Below, in pieces: positions 52,530 to 61,073 of a DNA stretch of 64,000 bases (position 1 is the first letter of the stretch; each line of letters starts with the position of its first letter). The position numbers and the translations under genes are program-made. Source of the DNA: an uncultured Maribacter sp. (lineage in GTDB: Bacteria > Bacteroidota > Bacteroidia > Flavobacteriales > Flavobacteriaceae); NCBI GenBank assembly GCA_947493885.1, contig CANLTE010000004.1, positions 476,492 through 540,491 on the forward strand, in the 5' to 3' direction. Under the pieces are notes generated by a model. That model ran no database searches, was not told where the DNA came from, and worked only from the letters and a program-made list of their open reading frames with translations.

Positions 52530-54764
52530 ATGACAAAATTCCTTAGTGCAGCTTTACTTTTTTGCACATGTTTTTCTTTTGCACAAACCAAACCGCAATC
52601 ATTTACCGTAAAACATATTTCAGCAACCATTGTGAGTGATGGTGTTTTAGATGAACCTATCTGGGAAACCGCAGAAAGTGTTTCAAATTTTTGGCAATAT
52701 TTTCCAATTGATAGCATTCCTGCCAAAAAACAAACCGAAATTAAAATACTTTACGACGACACTAATATTTATGTAGGAATTAAAGTTGAAACCGCTGGAA
52801 ACAATTACGTAATACAATCTTTAAAAAGAGATTTTAGAGCTGGCGGTAATGACAATATTACACTACTCTTTGATACTTTTAATGATACTAACAATGCTTT
52901 TTTATTTGGTATTAACCCCTATGGAGTCAGAAGAGAAGGGGTAATTTCTGGAGGAGGTTTTAACAGAAACGGCTTTAGCGTATCGTGGGATGTAAAATGG
53001 AAGGGAGAGTCCAAAATTTACGATGATTACTATACGGCAGAACTTATAATACCTTTAACATCTTTTAAATTTGAAGAAGGAGAAACTAAATGGCGTTTTA
53101 ATAGTTATAGATTTGATACACAATCTAACGAAAATAGTACATGGGTAAATATTCCCCAAAATCAATTCATAGTTAATCTTGCCTATATGGGAGATATGAT
53201 ATTTGAAAAACCTTTGCCAAAATCAAGAACTCCCTTAGCCATAATACCTTATGTAAACGCACTCTCACAAAAAGATTTTGCCGAAAATGACAACAAAAAC
53301 TCTTTAAAATTTGGTGGAGATGCAAAAGTCTCCGTTGGTAATAGCATGAATTTGGATATTACTGTCAATCCAGATTTTTCTCAAGTAGAAGTTGATGATC
53401 AAGTTACAAATGTTACCAGATTCGAAGTTTCATTACCAGAAAAAAGACAATTTTTTATTGACAATAGTGATTTATTTTCAAGTTTTGGAGGCCGTAGAGA
53501 TGCCAATCCATTCTTTTCAAGAAGGATAGGTATAGCTAGAGATACTGCAGACGCAAACATTGAAAACAAAATAATAGGAGGTATACGTTTAAGTGGTAAA
53601 CTAAACAAAAATTTAAGATTAGGTTTTTTAAGCATTCAAACCGCCGATGATGTGGCTAATGAAATTTCATCAAACAACAATACCATGTTTGCATTACAGC
53701 AAAAGGTTTTTTCAAAATCTAACATTGGTATGTTCTTTATTAACAAACAATCTTTTAGTGACTACGATTTTTTAGAAGACGAGGATAAATACAACAGAGT
53801 TTTAGGTGTTGATTACAACTTAGTTGCTGATAATAACAAATGGATGGGTAAATTTTATGCGCATAAATCTTTCCAACCCGAAGGTGAAGGTGTATTTGAT
53901 AGCGACAACAACCCGGTGATAGATGATGACCATAACCTCTCACTAGGTGCTTTTATGCAGTTTAATAATAAAAATTATAATTTATTTACCGACTGGGTAT
54001 ATATTGATGATGAATTTAGATCAGATTTAGGTTTTATCCGAAGAAAGGATATTATAAAAGCGGTTCTAGGAGGAGAACGCATATTTTGGCTAAAAGATAA
54101 GGCTATTCAAAACCATAGCTTTGAATTATTCCCAATGGCTATATGGAAGCCTGGTCTGAATTATAAAAAAACGGATCATAATATCGTAACCACTTGGAGT
54201 GCTCGATTTCAAAATCAATCGAGAATTTCAGTACAATACTCTAATAGATATATTTTTCTACAAGACGATTTTGACCCTACAGGAAAAGACGATGCAGTAC
54301 CTTTAGCAGGAAATCAAGGTTATCACTTTAATAGGTATGCTTTTTCCTATGGATCCGACCGTAGAAAAATGCTCTCGGGTTTTATTGAGTCTTCCTTCGG
54401 ACAATTTTATAATGGCAGTCGATTTGCCGTGAGAACGGATTTCAACCTTCGCTTTCAACCCAGAGTAGCCTTCTCGTTAATATTAAATTATGATAACATT
54501 GACCTTCCCGAACCGCATTCAAGTGCCGATATATGGCTAGTGAGCCCTAAAATTGATATTACTTTTAGTAAATCTGTTTTTTGGTCAACTTTAATTCAAT
54601 ATAGTAATCAAAGAGATAATTTAGGTTTTAACTCTAGGTTGCAATGGCGATTTGCACCACTCTCCGATTTATTCTTAGTGTATAATGATAACTACTACGT
54701 AAACAGTTTTGAGCCAAAAAATAGATCTATAAACCTTAAATTTACATACTGGTTAAATATTTAG
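52530..54764 (+). CDS. DUF5916/CBM9-like outer-membrane protein
   Basis: 744 residues. A signal peptide (TKFLSAALLFCTCFSFAQ) is followed by a CBM9-like N-terminal domain (about 25-210; VSDGVLDEPIWETAES, EIKILYDDTNIYVGI, FRAGGNDNITLLFDTFNDT), then a DUF5916 barrel-like region rich in aromatic strands to the C-terminus. The last strand is FTYWLNI. Such proteins are abundant in Flavobacteriaceae and often lie near peptidase or polysaccharide genes; the ligand is unknown. A TTG at 52518 is also in frame; the ATG is preferred. The Cof-HAD gene follows after 1 nt. Confidence 0.88.
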   Translation: MTKFLSAALLFCTCFSFAQTKPQSFTVKHISATIVSDGVLDEPIWETAESVSNFWQYFPIDSIPAKKQTEIKILYDDTNIYVGIKVETAGNNYVIQSLKRDFRAGGNDNITLLFDTFNDTNNAFLFGINPYGVRREGVISGGGFNRNGFSVSWDVKWKGESKIYDDYYTAELIIPLTSFKFEEGETKWRFNSYRFDTQSNENSTWVNIPQNQFIVNLAYMGDMIFEKPLPKSRTPLAIIPYVNALSQKDFAENDNKNSLKFGGDAKVSVGNSMNLDITVNPDFSQVEVDDQVTNVTRFEVSLPEKRQFFIDNSDLFSSFGGRRDANPFFSRRIGIARDTADANIENKIIGGIRLSGKLNKNLRLGFLSIQTADDVANEISSNNNTMFALQQKVFSKSNIGMFFINKQSFSDYDFLEDEDKYNRVLGVDYNLVADNNKWMGKFYAHKSFQPEGEGVFDSDNNPVIDDDHNLSLGAFMQFNNKNYNLFTDWVYIDDEFRSDLGFIRRKDIIKAVLGGERIFWLKDKAIQNHSFELFPMAIWKPGLNYKKTDHNIVTTWSARFQNQSRISVQYSNRYIFLQDDFDPTGKDDAVPLAGNQGYHFNRYAFSYGSDRRKMLSGFIESSFGQFYNGSRFAVRTDFNLRFQPRVAFSLILNYDNIDLPEPHSSADIWLVSPKIDITFSKSVFWSTLIQYSNQRDNLGFNSRLQWRFAPLSDLFLVYNDNYYVNSFEPKNRSINLKFTYWLNI

Positions 54765-54765
54765 A

Positions 54766-55569
54766 ATGAAATTTAAAGTTTTATGTTCCGATTTAGACGG
54801 GACTTTGTTAACTACTAAAAGTGATGTTTCTGCTTTTACCGTTTCCGAAATATCTAAAATCAAAAGTGACATTCAAATAATTCTTGTTTCAGCTCGGATG
54901 CCAAAGGCAATGCGATATATTCAAAAGGATTTAGGAATTTTAAGCCAACCTATAATATGTTATAATGGTGCTCTAATTATAAGTGGGGCAAATGAATTGT
55001 TTTCTACTGTTATACCAATAAATGTTCTAAGTACTATCTATAGTATAGCACTTAAAAATAACGTAAAGCTAGGTTTATATTACAACGATGAATGGTATGT
55101 GGAAGAAAACTCTGAAAGAGTTGAGAAAGAAAAGAAACATACCAAAGTAGAACCCATATTTAAAAATACTGCAAGTACAATTGCGGATTGGAAAGACAGA
55201 AATATTAGTGCACATAAAATTATGCTTATGGGTACTAAAGAATCTGCAGATACTGTTTTTTCACTATTAGAGGAGCAATTGTCTGAAGAAATAAATAGCT
55301 ATCGCTCAAATGATACACTAATTGAAATTGCTCCAAAATCGGTTTCTAAATTGTCTGCAATTAACTCCTTATTAGAAAATAATTGTTCGTTACAAGATGT
55401 TATATCATTTGGAGATAATTATAATGACATTGAAATGCTTGAATATACTGGCTGCGGAGTTGCAGTAGGTAACGCAAGAGCAGAAGCCAAAGAAATCGCA
55501 AATGCTATAACATTAAAAAATACAGAAGATGGCGTTGCGTATTATCTGCAACAAAACTCTATAATTTAG
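54766..55569 (+). CDS. Cof-type HAD-IIB hydrolase
   Basis: 267 residues: motif I SDLDGTLLTTKSDVSA (Asp9 and Asp11 region), motif II LVSARMP, a C2 cap (about 85-185), and motif IV FGDNYNDIEMLEYTGCGVAVGNA. Cof-type HADs are phosphatases of sugar phosphates, flavin or nucleotides. The start is one base after the DUF5916 stop. The DUF819 gene follows after 31 nt. Substrate not set by sequence. Confidence 0.92.
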   Translation: MKFKVLCSDLDGTLLTTKSDVSAFTVSEISKIKSDIQIILVSARMPKAMRYIQKDLGILSQPIICYNGALIISGANELFSTVIPINVLSTIYSIALKNNVKLGLYYNDEWYVEENSERVEKEKKHTKVEPIFKNTASTIADWKDRNISAHKIMLMGTKESADTVFSLLEEQLSEEINSYRSNDTLIEIAPKSVSKLSAINSLLENNCSLQDVISFGDNYNDIEMLEYTGCGVAVGNARAEAKEIANAITLKNTEDGVAYYLQQNSII

Positions 55570-55600
55570 CTATATTTGAGCAAGACTGACTTTAACTTTT

Positions 55601-56917
55601 ATGAGTGAAAAGCTTTTACCAGAACCCCTAATCACCGACGACACTGTTGTTTTTGGTTTATTGGCTCTTTGTTTAGGGTTTATTTTTTACACTTCTTCTA
55701 GTAAAAATGGTTTTTGGAAAAAGTTTTATTCCGTAATACCATCAGTACTTATGTGCTATGCCCTACCTGCTCTGTTATCATCATTTGGTGTTGTCGCTGA
55801 AAAATGGCATGTAGTTGATGAGTTCGGTGTTGCAACCGAACATAGTTCCAGGCTATATTACATGGCCAGTCGTTACCTTTTACCAGCTGCACTAGTTTTA
55901 ATGACATTGAGTATTGATTTAAAAGCCATTTCTAATCTTGGATCTAAGGCCATCATTATGTTTTTAACAGGTAGTGTTGGTATTATTATTGGTGGTCCAA
56001 TTGCTATTTTAATTGTTTCTATTTTTTCTCCGGAATCGGTTGGAGGAAATGGCTTCGATGCTATTTGGAGAGGGCTTTCTACTATTGCCGGAAGTTGGAT
56101 TGGAGGAGGGGCTAATCAAGCGGCAATGTACGAGATTTTTAAATATACCCCAGACAAATATGGTGGTATGGTACTCGTTGATATTTTCGTTGCCAACGTT
56201 TGGATGGCAATTATTTTATTGGGTGTTGGAAAAACAAAAAAAATTGATGCTTGGTTAAAAGCAGATACCTCCTCTATTGAAAAATTAAAAATTAAGGTAA
56301 CTGAATTCACCAAAAAAGTTACTCGGGTTCCAACTTTGGGAGACTACATGATTATGTTAGGAATAGCTTTTACTGTTGTGGGTATTTCTCATTTTTTTGG
56401 AGGACACATTAGTAAGTATCTAAAAGAAAACATTTCTGCAGTCGCTGATTCAACAAATTTTTTATCCTTTTTAGGATCTAGTTTCTTCTGGATGGTGGTA
56501 ATAGCTACTGCTGGTGGTATTCTATTCTCCTTTACTAAAGCCAAAAACTACGAAGGTGCTGGCGCAAGTAAAATAGGAGGAATGTTTATTTACATTTTAG
56601 TTGCTACAATTGGAATGAAAGTAGATTTAGGTCGAGTACTTGAAAACCCAGGTTTAATTGCTATTGGTTTTATATGGATAACAATCCATGCAGGTCTTAT
56701 TATACTTGTTGCCAAACTAATAAAAGCTCCATATTTTTTCTTAGCTGTAGGTAGCCAAGCTAATGTGGGTGGTGCTGCATCCGCTCCTATTGTTGCGGCA
56801 GAGTTTCACCCATCATTAACCTCCGTTGGTGTTTTATTAGCCGTCTTAGGATACGTTGTTGGAACTGGAGGAGCTTTGTTATGTGCATACTTAATGGAAA
56901 TTGCTTCAAAAGTTTAA
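55601..56917 (+). CDS. DUF819 family membrane protein
   Basis: 438 residues with about ten membrane helices. DUF819 features: FGLLALCLGFIFYTSSSKNGFWK, STIAGSWIGGGANQAAMYEIF, VDLGRVLENPGLIAIGF and VGSQANVGGAASAPIVAAEFHPSL. Probably a secondary transporter of unknown substrate (YjcL-like family). Downstream, 44 nt later, is the DUF4369 lipoprotein gene. Confidence 0.9.
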   Translation: MSEKLLPEPLITDDTVVFGLLALCLGFIFYTSSSKNGFWKKFYSVIPSVLMCYALPALLSSFGVVAEKWHVVDEFGVATEHSSRLYYMASRYLLPAALVLMTLSIDLKAISNLGSKAIIMFLTGSVGIIIGGPIAILIVSIFSPESVGGNGFDAIWRGLSTIAGSWIGGGANQAAMYEIFKYTPDKYGGMVLVDIFVANVWMAIILLGVGKTKKIDAWLKADTSSIEKLKIKVTEFTKKVTRVPTLGDYMIMLGIAFTVVGISHFFGGHISKYLKENISAVADSTNFLSFLGSSFFWMVVIATAGGILFSFTKAKNYEGAGASKIGGMFIYILVATIGMKVDLGRVLENPGLIAIGFIWITIHAGLIILVAKLIKAPYFFLAVGSQANVGGAASAPIVAAEFHPSLTSVGVLLAVLGYVVGTGGALLCAYLMEIASKV

Positions 56918-56961
56918 AATTTAATAAAGTTTATTGATATTTGCTCCACTAAAAAACCAAC

Positions 56962-57654
56962 ATGAAAAAATACATATTGTTTATTTGCCTTTCAATTATA
57001 CTCTTTGCCTGTAGTGGAGATTCTGAGCAAACCATGACCGTTACAGGAAAAGTAAAAGGGTTAAAAAAAGGTATACTTTATCTTCAAAATTTTTCAGACA
57101 GTACCGTAGTTACTATTGATTCTTTACAGATAGATGGTGACGGCTCTTTTACATTTAAAAAGGAATTGGAAAGTCCTGAATTGTTTTATTTATATCTTGA
57201 TAAAAAGGATAATAATGAATTTAATGATAGAATTACTTTTTTTGGAGAACCAGGAGTAATCAACATTAATACGACATGGAATACTTTTGAACCAGGAGCT
57301 AAAATTGAAGGTTCCGTTACTCATGAGAAATTTGTTGAATATAAGGCTATGATGTCTGAATTCAACAAAAGAGATATCGCCCTGGCTCAAGAAGCCAATA
57401 ATACGGAACAGCCACTTGATGCTGTACAAATAGATTCTATTAGAAAAATAAGCGATCGAAATTTTAAAAGAAGTTATGCATTTTCAATAACCTATGCATT
57501 AACTCATAAAGACTCATATATTGCTCCATACATCGCGGCAATTGAAATTCCAGAGGCAAACCCTGTATTTCTAGATTCAATTTATAAATCGTTGCCCGAA
57601 AACATTGCTAATTCTAAATACGGTCGCAAACTCAAAAAACGCTTAGAAAACTAA
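56962..57654 (+). CDS. DUF4369 domain lipoprotein
   Basis: 230 residues. A lipobox (LFICLSIILFAC, Cys 16 area) is followed by a DUF4369 domain (VTGKVKGLKKGILYLQNF, DGDGSFTFKKELESPELFYLYLDKK), then a helical tail. The family often precedes a thioredoxin-like domain, which is absent here. Cell-envelope role unknown. Followed by a strong terminator at 57662. Confidence 0.85.
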   Translation: MKKYILFICLSIILFACSGDSEQTMTVTGKVKGLKKGILYLQNFSDSTVVTIDSLQIDGDGSFTFKKELESPELFYLYLDKKDNNEFNDRITFFGEPGVININTTWNTFEPGAKIEGSVTHEKFVEYKAMMSEFNKRDIALAQEANNTEQPLDAVQIDSIRKISDRNFKRSYAFSITYALTHKDSYIAPYIAAIEIPEANPVFLDSIYKSLPENIANSKYGRKLKKRLEN

Positions 57655-57661
57655 TTCAAAT

Positions 57662-57692
57662 AAAAGAGCCATCTTAAAAAGATGGCTCTTTT
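57662..57692 (+). terminator. Bidirectional terminator
   Basis: AAAAGAGCCATCTT and AAGATGGCTCTTTT form a 14-bp perfect stem with a 3-nt loop, followed by T-rich sequence, between the DUF4369 gene and the convergent small gene. Confidence 0.9.
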
Positions 57693-57714
57693 ATTTTATG
57701 GAAAACGGAATTGC

Positions 57715-57984
57715 TTAACTTAGTGCATTAAGTTTTTCAATAAGTCCTTTTCCTTTTTTCTCTAATTCTTCACGAACCGTTTTTAAGTGCGCTTTTTTAT
57801 TTTCTACGCTACGGTCATTTACTTTAGCTATTAACTCGTCAAAAGTTTCAATAGCCTCATCAACTATTTTAGAGCCTTCTGCAGAATCTGGTTTGTTATT
57901 TGCTGCATCAACAATATAAACAGCTTCTATAATATCACCTAAAACGTAATTAATATCTTTTTTTAAATCTCTAATACTTGCCAT
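57715..57984 (-). CDS. Conserved-type small helical protein, function unknown
   Basis: 89 residues, highly helical and charged (ASIRDLKKDINYVLGDIIEAVYIV, EAIETFDELIAKVNDRSVENKKAHLKTV). No signal peptide. The open frame begins at a TTG (58002), but the ATG at 57984 gives MASIRDLKKD and follows the -7 box TATTTTTG (58000-58007) by 15 nt. No family recognised; its coiled, acidic/basic pattern suggests a small cytoplasmic helper. Confidence 0.75.
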   Translation of the reverse strand: MASIRDLKKDINYVLGDIIEAVYIVDAANNKPDSAEGSKIVDEAIETFDELIAKVNDRSVENKKAHLKTVREELEKKGKGLIEKLNALS

Positions 57985-57999
57985 TATTTCACTTTTATG

Positions 58000-58007
58000 C
58001 AAAAATA
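58000..58007 (-). promoter_or_regulatory. -7 promoter box of the small helical gene
   Basis: TATTTTTG (minus strand) fits TAnnTTTG, 15 nt before the ATG at 57984. Confidence 0.45.
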
Positions 58008-58062
58008 AGGTTTTATATTTTTAGAACCTTGAAAGCTGTTTTTTGTTTACAAACAATTTACA

Positions 58063-59031
58063 TTATATAGAAACTTCCAACAGCTTGGCCCCCTTACTTT
58101 GCAATGTAATCGTCGGTGATTGTGCAGGCACTAAAACAGTTTCTCCTTTTTTAATATGCGCTTCTCCTTCATCCGTTTTAATAACGGCTTCTCCGCCTAC
58201 GCACATGTAGATTGTAAAGGAATCTCTATTAGAAACATCCTGAAACAAATCATTAGTAATCTCAATAAAGTTGGTTTTAAAATATGGGCAATCTACCATT
58301 TTACTTGGCTTATCTTTTTCAAATTGATAATTAACTTTATAATCATCTCTTTTACTATAGTCCATGGCATCAAGTGCCAATTCAGTATGCAATTCTCTTA
58401 AATTACCCTCTTTATCTTTTCTATTAAAATCAAAAACTCTATATGTCACATCTGAGGTTTGCTGAATTTCCGCTAAAAGAACACCAGCTCCGATGGCATG
58501 AATTTTCCCCGTATTGATGAAAAAGGTATCTCCCTCATTAACCGTTTCGTAGTTCAACAATTCCAACAACTTATCATTTTGAAGACTACTAGTGTATTCT
58601 TCTTTTGTAACATCTTTGTTGAAACCAACTATTAATTTGGCATCATCATCAGCATCCATAACATACCACATTTCGGTTTTTCCAAATGAATTATGTCTTT
58701 CTTTTGCAAGCTCATCATTTGGATGCAATTGAATAGATAAATCTTGTTTCGCATCGATAAACTTAATTAGAATTGGAAATTCTTTTCCAAACCTTTTTAC
58801 GACACTTAAACCAAGTAACTCTTCTGGAAAATCGTTTATGAGTGTTTGCAAAGACATCCCAGCAAGCTCACCATTAGAAACCGAGGATATATCTCCACAA
58901 ACTCCAGATAATTCCCAGCTTTCACCTGTTGTGTTGTTTTCGATAGGTTTATCTAAAACTTCTTTTAATTTTGAGCCACCCCATAATCTTTCTTTTAAAA
59001 TTGGAGTGAACTTTAATGGATATAATTTCAT
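58063..59031 (-). CDS. manA: Mannose-6-phosphate isomerase, class I
   Basis: 322 residues. Type I phosphomannose isomerase cupin with zinc ligands: FIDAKQDLSIQLHPNDELA (Gln, His), KTEMWYVMDA (Glu) and HAIGAGVLLAEIQQTSDVTYRVFDF. It interconverts mannose-6-P and fructose-6-P for GDP-sugar synthesis. The start ATG is clear. It stands alone. Confidence 0.95.
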   Translation of the reverse strand: MKLYPLKFTPILKERLWGGSKLKEVLDKPIENNTTGESWELSGVCGDISSVSNGELAGMSLQTLINDFPEELLGLSVVKRFGKEFPILIKFIDAKQDLSIQLHPNDELAKERHNSFGKTEMWYVMDADDDAKLIVGFNKDVTKEEYTSSLQNDKLLELLNYETVNEGDTFFINTGKIHAIGAGVLLAEIQQTSDVTYRVFDFNRKDKEGNLRELHTELALDAMDYSKRDDYKVNYQFEKDKPSKMVDCPYFKTNFIEITNDLFQDVSNRDSFTIYMCVGGEAVIKTDEGEAHIKKGETVLVPAQSPTITLQSKGAKLLEVSI

Positions 59032-59092
59032 GGTAGGTTAATTATTAAACGTATTTAATTTTAACGAATTTTCTTACAAAATATTATATTAA

Positions 59093-59500
59093 TCACCCGC
59101 TGTACGTCACAAAATTTCTTGATGTTTCATACAGTACAACTTCCAAATCTTTCGTCATGCTTATTTGAGGTCTAAGAATATTCCATATCACAACAGCAAT
59201 ATTTTCAGCAGTTGGATTTAAATTTTTAAACGCTGGAACTTCAACATTCAAATTTTTATGATCCAGCGCATTTTCGACTTTATCCCGAATTAGCTTTTTT
59301 AAAACTTTCATATCAACTACAAAACCTGTTTCGGGGTCTATTTCTCCATACACGCTAACTATAAGCTCGTAATTATGACCATGGTAATTAGGGTTGCTGC
59401 ATTTGCCGAAAATTTCAAAATTTTTCTCATCGCTCCAATCTGCTCTATACAATCTATGAGCTGCATTAAAATGTGCTTTTCTACTTACTTTAATTTTCAT
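59093..59500 (-). CDS. 6-pyruvoyl-tetrahydropterin synthase/QueD family
   Basis: 135 residues. The T-fold zinc site is visible: His15 in FNAAHRL, and His40/His42 with the catalytic Cys34 in KCSNPNYHGHNYEL. VVDMKVLKKLI and the closing Glu (VVLYETSRNF) also match. The family makes either 6-carboxytetrahydropterin (queuosine pathway) or pterins; sequence alone does not separate them. The start overlaps the idi stop as ATGA. Confidence 0.92.
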   Translation of the reverse strand: MKIKVSRKAHFNAAHRLYRADWSDEKNFEIFGKCSNPNYHGHNYELIVSVYGEIDPETGFVVDMKVLKKLIRDKVENALDHKNLNVEVPAFKNLNPTAENIAVVIWNILRPQISMTKDLEVVLYETSRNFVTYSG

Positions 59501-60030
59501 AGCTTCTGAATATTAATCATTAAATGCTCATAAAACTTTTCGAAAATTATTTTAAACCACGCTGTGTACTCGCCTGGATTTTCTTTTATATCCTTTTTTA
59601 TATCAATGGGTTTCATCCATTTCCAATCGGCAACTTCTTCGGTATTTATAACTGGATTATTTTCATACTCCCCCATCATAACATGATCTAGCTCATGCTC
59701 CGTAAGGCCATTATCAAAAGCTGCTTTATACGTAAATGAAAACAACTCTTTTAACGGAGTTATAAAACCCATTTCCTCTTGTAACCTTCTTGTTCCCGCT
59801 TGAATATTACTTTCCCCTAATCTTTGATGACTACAACACGTATTAGTCCATAACAAAGGAGAGTGGTATTTATGTGCAGCTCTTTGCTGAAGCATAGTTT
59901 CACCTTTACTATTCATGATAAAAATTGAAAACGCTCTATGGAGTACTGCTTTTTCATGGGCTTCCATTTTTGGCATTGTTCCAATTTCTTCGTCCTGACT
60001 GTTCACCAAGATTACAAATTCTTTATTCAT
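59497..60030 (-). CDS. idi: Isopentenyl-diphosphate delta-isomerase, type I
   Basis: 177 residues. The Nudix fold of type I IDI: WTNTCCSHQRLGE contains the catalytic Cys, and ELDHVMMGEYENNP carries the catalytic Glu region. It interconverts IPP and DMAPP. It shares an ATGA overlap with the QueD-like gene, which is unusual gene pairing. The -7 box ends 4 nt upstream of the ATG, so the message may be leaderless. Confidence 0.96.
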   Translation of the reverse strand: MNKEFVILVNSQDEEIGTMPKMEAHEKAVLHRAFSIFIMNSKGETMLQQRAAHKYHSPLLWTNTCCSHQRLGESNIQAGTRRLQEEMGFITPLKELFSFTYKAAFDNGLTEHELDHVMMGEYENNPVINTEEVADWKWMKPIDIKKDIKENPGEYTAWFKIIFEKFYEHLMINIQKL

Positions 60031-60034
60031 ACTA

Positions 60035-60042
60035 CAAAAATA
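60035..60042 (-). promoter_or_regulatory. -7 promoter box of idi
   Basis: TATTTTTG (minus strand) fits TAnnTTTG and lies 4 nt before the idi ATG at 60030. Confidence 0.55.
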
Positions 60043-60098
60043 AGACCTTTACCTTATTTTAGAGTTAAGCCATTCACAAAAAATACCAAATGATTTTT

Positions 60099-61073
60099 CT
60101 AAAAGAATCGAGGAGATTTTAAATTTCCTTTTGTATGAATAAAATCATATCTAAAAATAACCTCAAAAGAACCATCATTAAAAGCGGCATTACCCAATTC
60201 GGTTACTTCACGATCATATGCCATACCCAGATACATAGATTCATTGATATGAAAACCAAACAAACCACTAAAAGCGGCATCCCAACGGTAGGCCAAACCT
60301 GCGACAAACTTATCATTCAGCATAAAGTTAGCAGATAAATCTACCCCTATAGGTGCTCCAGTAACTACTTTAGTTAATAGTGCAGGTTTAAACTTTAAAT
60401 TGTCATTTAACTCCCAAACATAACCTGTAATGAAATAAATATTCATTAACTCTTTTGCAGTTGTAGGTTGTGGTCCTGATTTAAAATGTGAGGTTTCTAA
60501 AATTCGAGGCACTGACAATCCCGCATAAAATTTATTCGTATGGTAATATACTCCAGCCCCTATATTAGGAGAAAATTTATTATCAATATCGCTTTGTAAT
60601 AGCGGATCAATTATATTAAAATCTTGGTTAAGTTTAGAAAAATTAACATCTAATAAATGAGCTGATGCTTTTAATCCGAAACTTAATCTACCCTCTGTAG
60701 AAGTCCATATTGTATATGAAAAATCTACATCAAAATAGGTTTCAGAGGTTGGTCCAATTTTATCATTAACAATAGATAACCCTAGCCCCACTCCTTTATA
60801 GCCTATTGGCGAGTGTATATTAAATGTTTGTGTTTCCGGAGCGCCATCTAGCCCTAACCATTGTGCTCTGTACAAAAGCGCAGCACTAATGTTTCCTCTT
60901 GACCCTGAATACCCTGGATTAACACTTACGGTGTTATACATGTACTGTGTATATTGAGCATCTTGTTGAGCAGATAACTGAACAGTAAACAGAAGTGTAA
61001 ACAAAGCTAAAACTAGCTTAATATTACTCTTTTTAACTGTTTGTTTGAAACAAAAATTATGCGCTACCCTCAT
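60099..61073 (-). CDS. PorP/SprF family type IX secretion system membrane protein
   Basis: 324 residues. The signal peptide ends SAQQDAQYTQYMYNTV, followed by NPGYSGSRGNISAALLYRAQWLGLDGAP, the family signature, and a barrel that ends FRYDFIHTKG. PorP/SprF proteins sit in the outer membrane and work with type IX secretion for particular large cargo. The start overlaps the stop of the CHU_C protein as TAATG, so the two are co-translated; the cargo is probably those neighbours (inference). Confidence 0.94.
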   Translation of the reverse strand: MRVAHNFCFKQTVKKSNIKLVLALFTLLFTVQLSAQQDAQYTQYMYNTVSVNPGYSGSRGNISAALLYRAQWLGLDGAPETQTFNIHSPIGYKGVGLGLSIVNDKIGPTSETYFDVDFSYTIWTSTEGRLSFGLKASAHLLDVNFSKLNQDFNIIDPLLQSDIDNKFSPNIGAGVYYHTNKFYAGLSVPRILETSHFKSGPQPTTAKELMNIYFITGYVWELNDNLKFKPALLTKVVTGAPIGVDLSANFMLNDKFVAGLAYRWDAAFSGLFGFHINESMYLGMAYDREVTELGNAAFNDGSFEVIFRYDFIHTKGNLKSPRFF

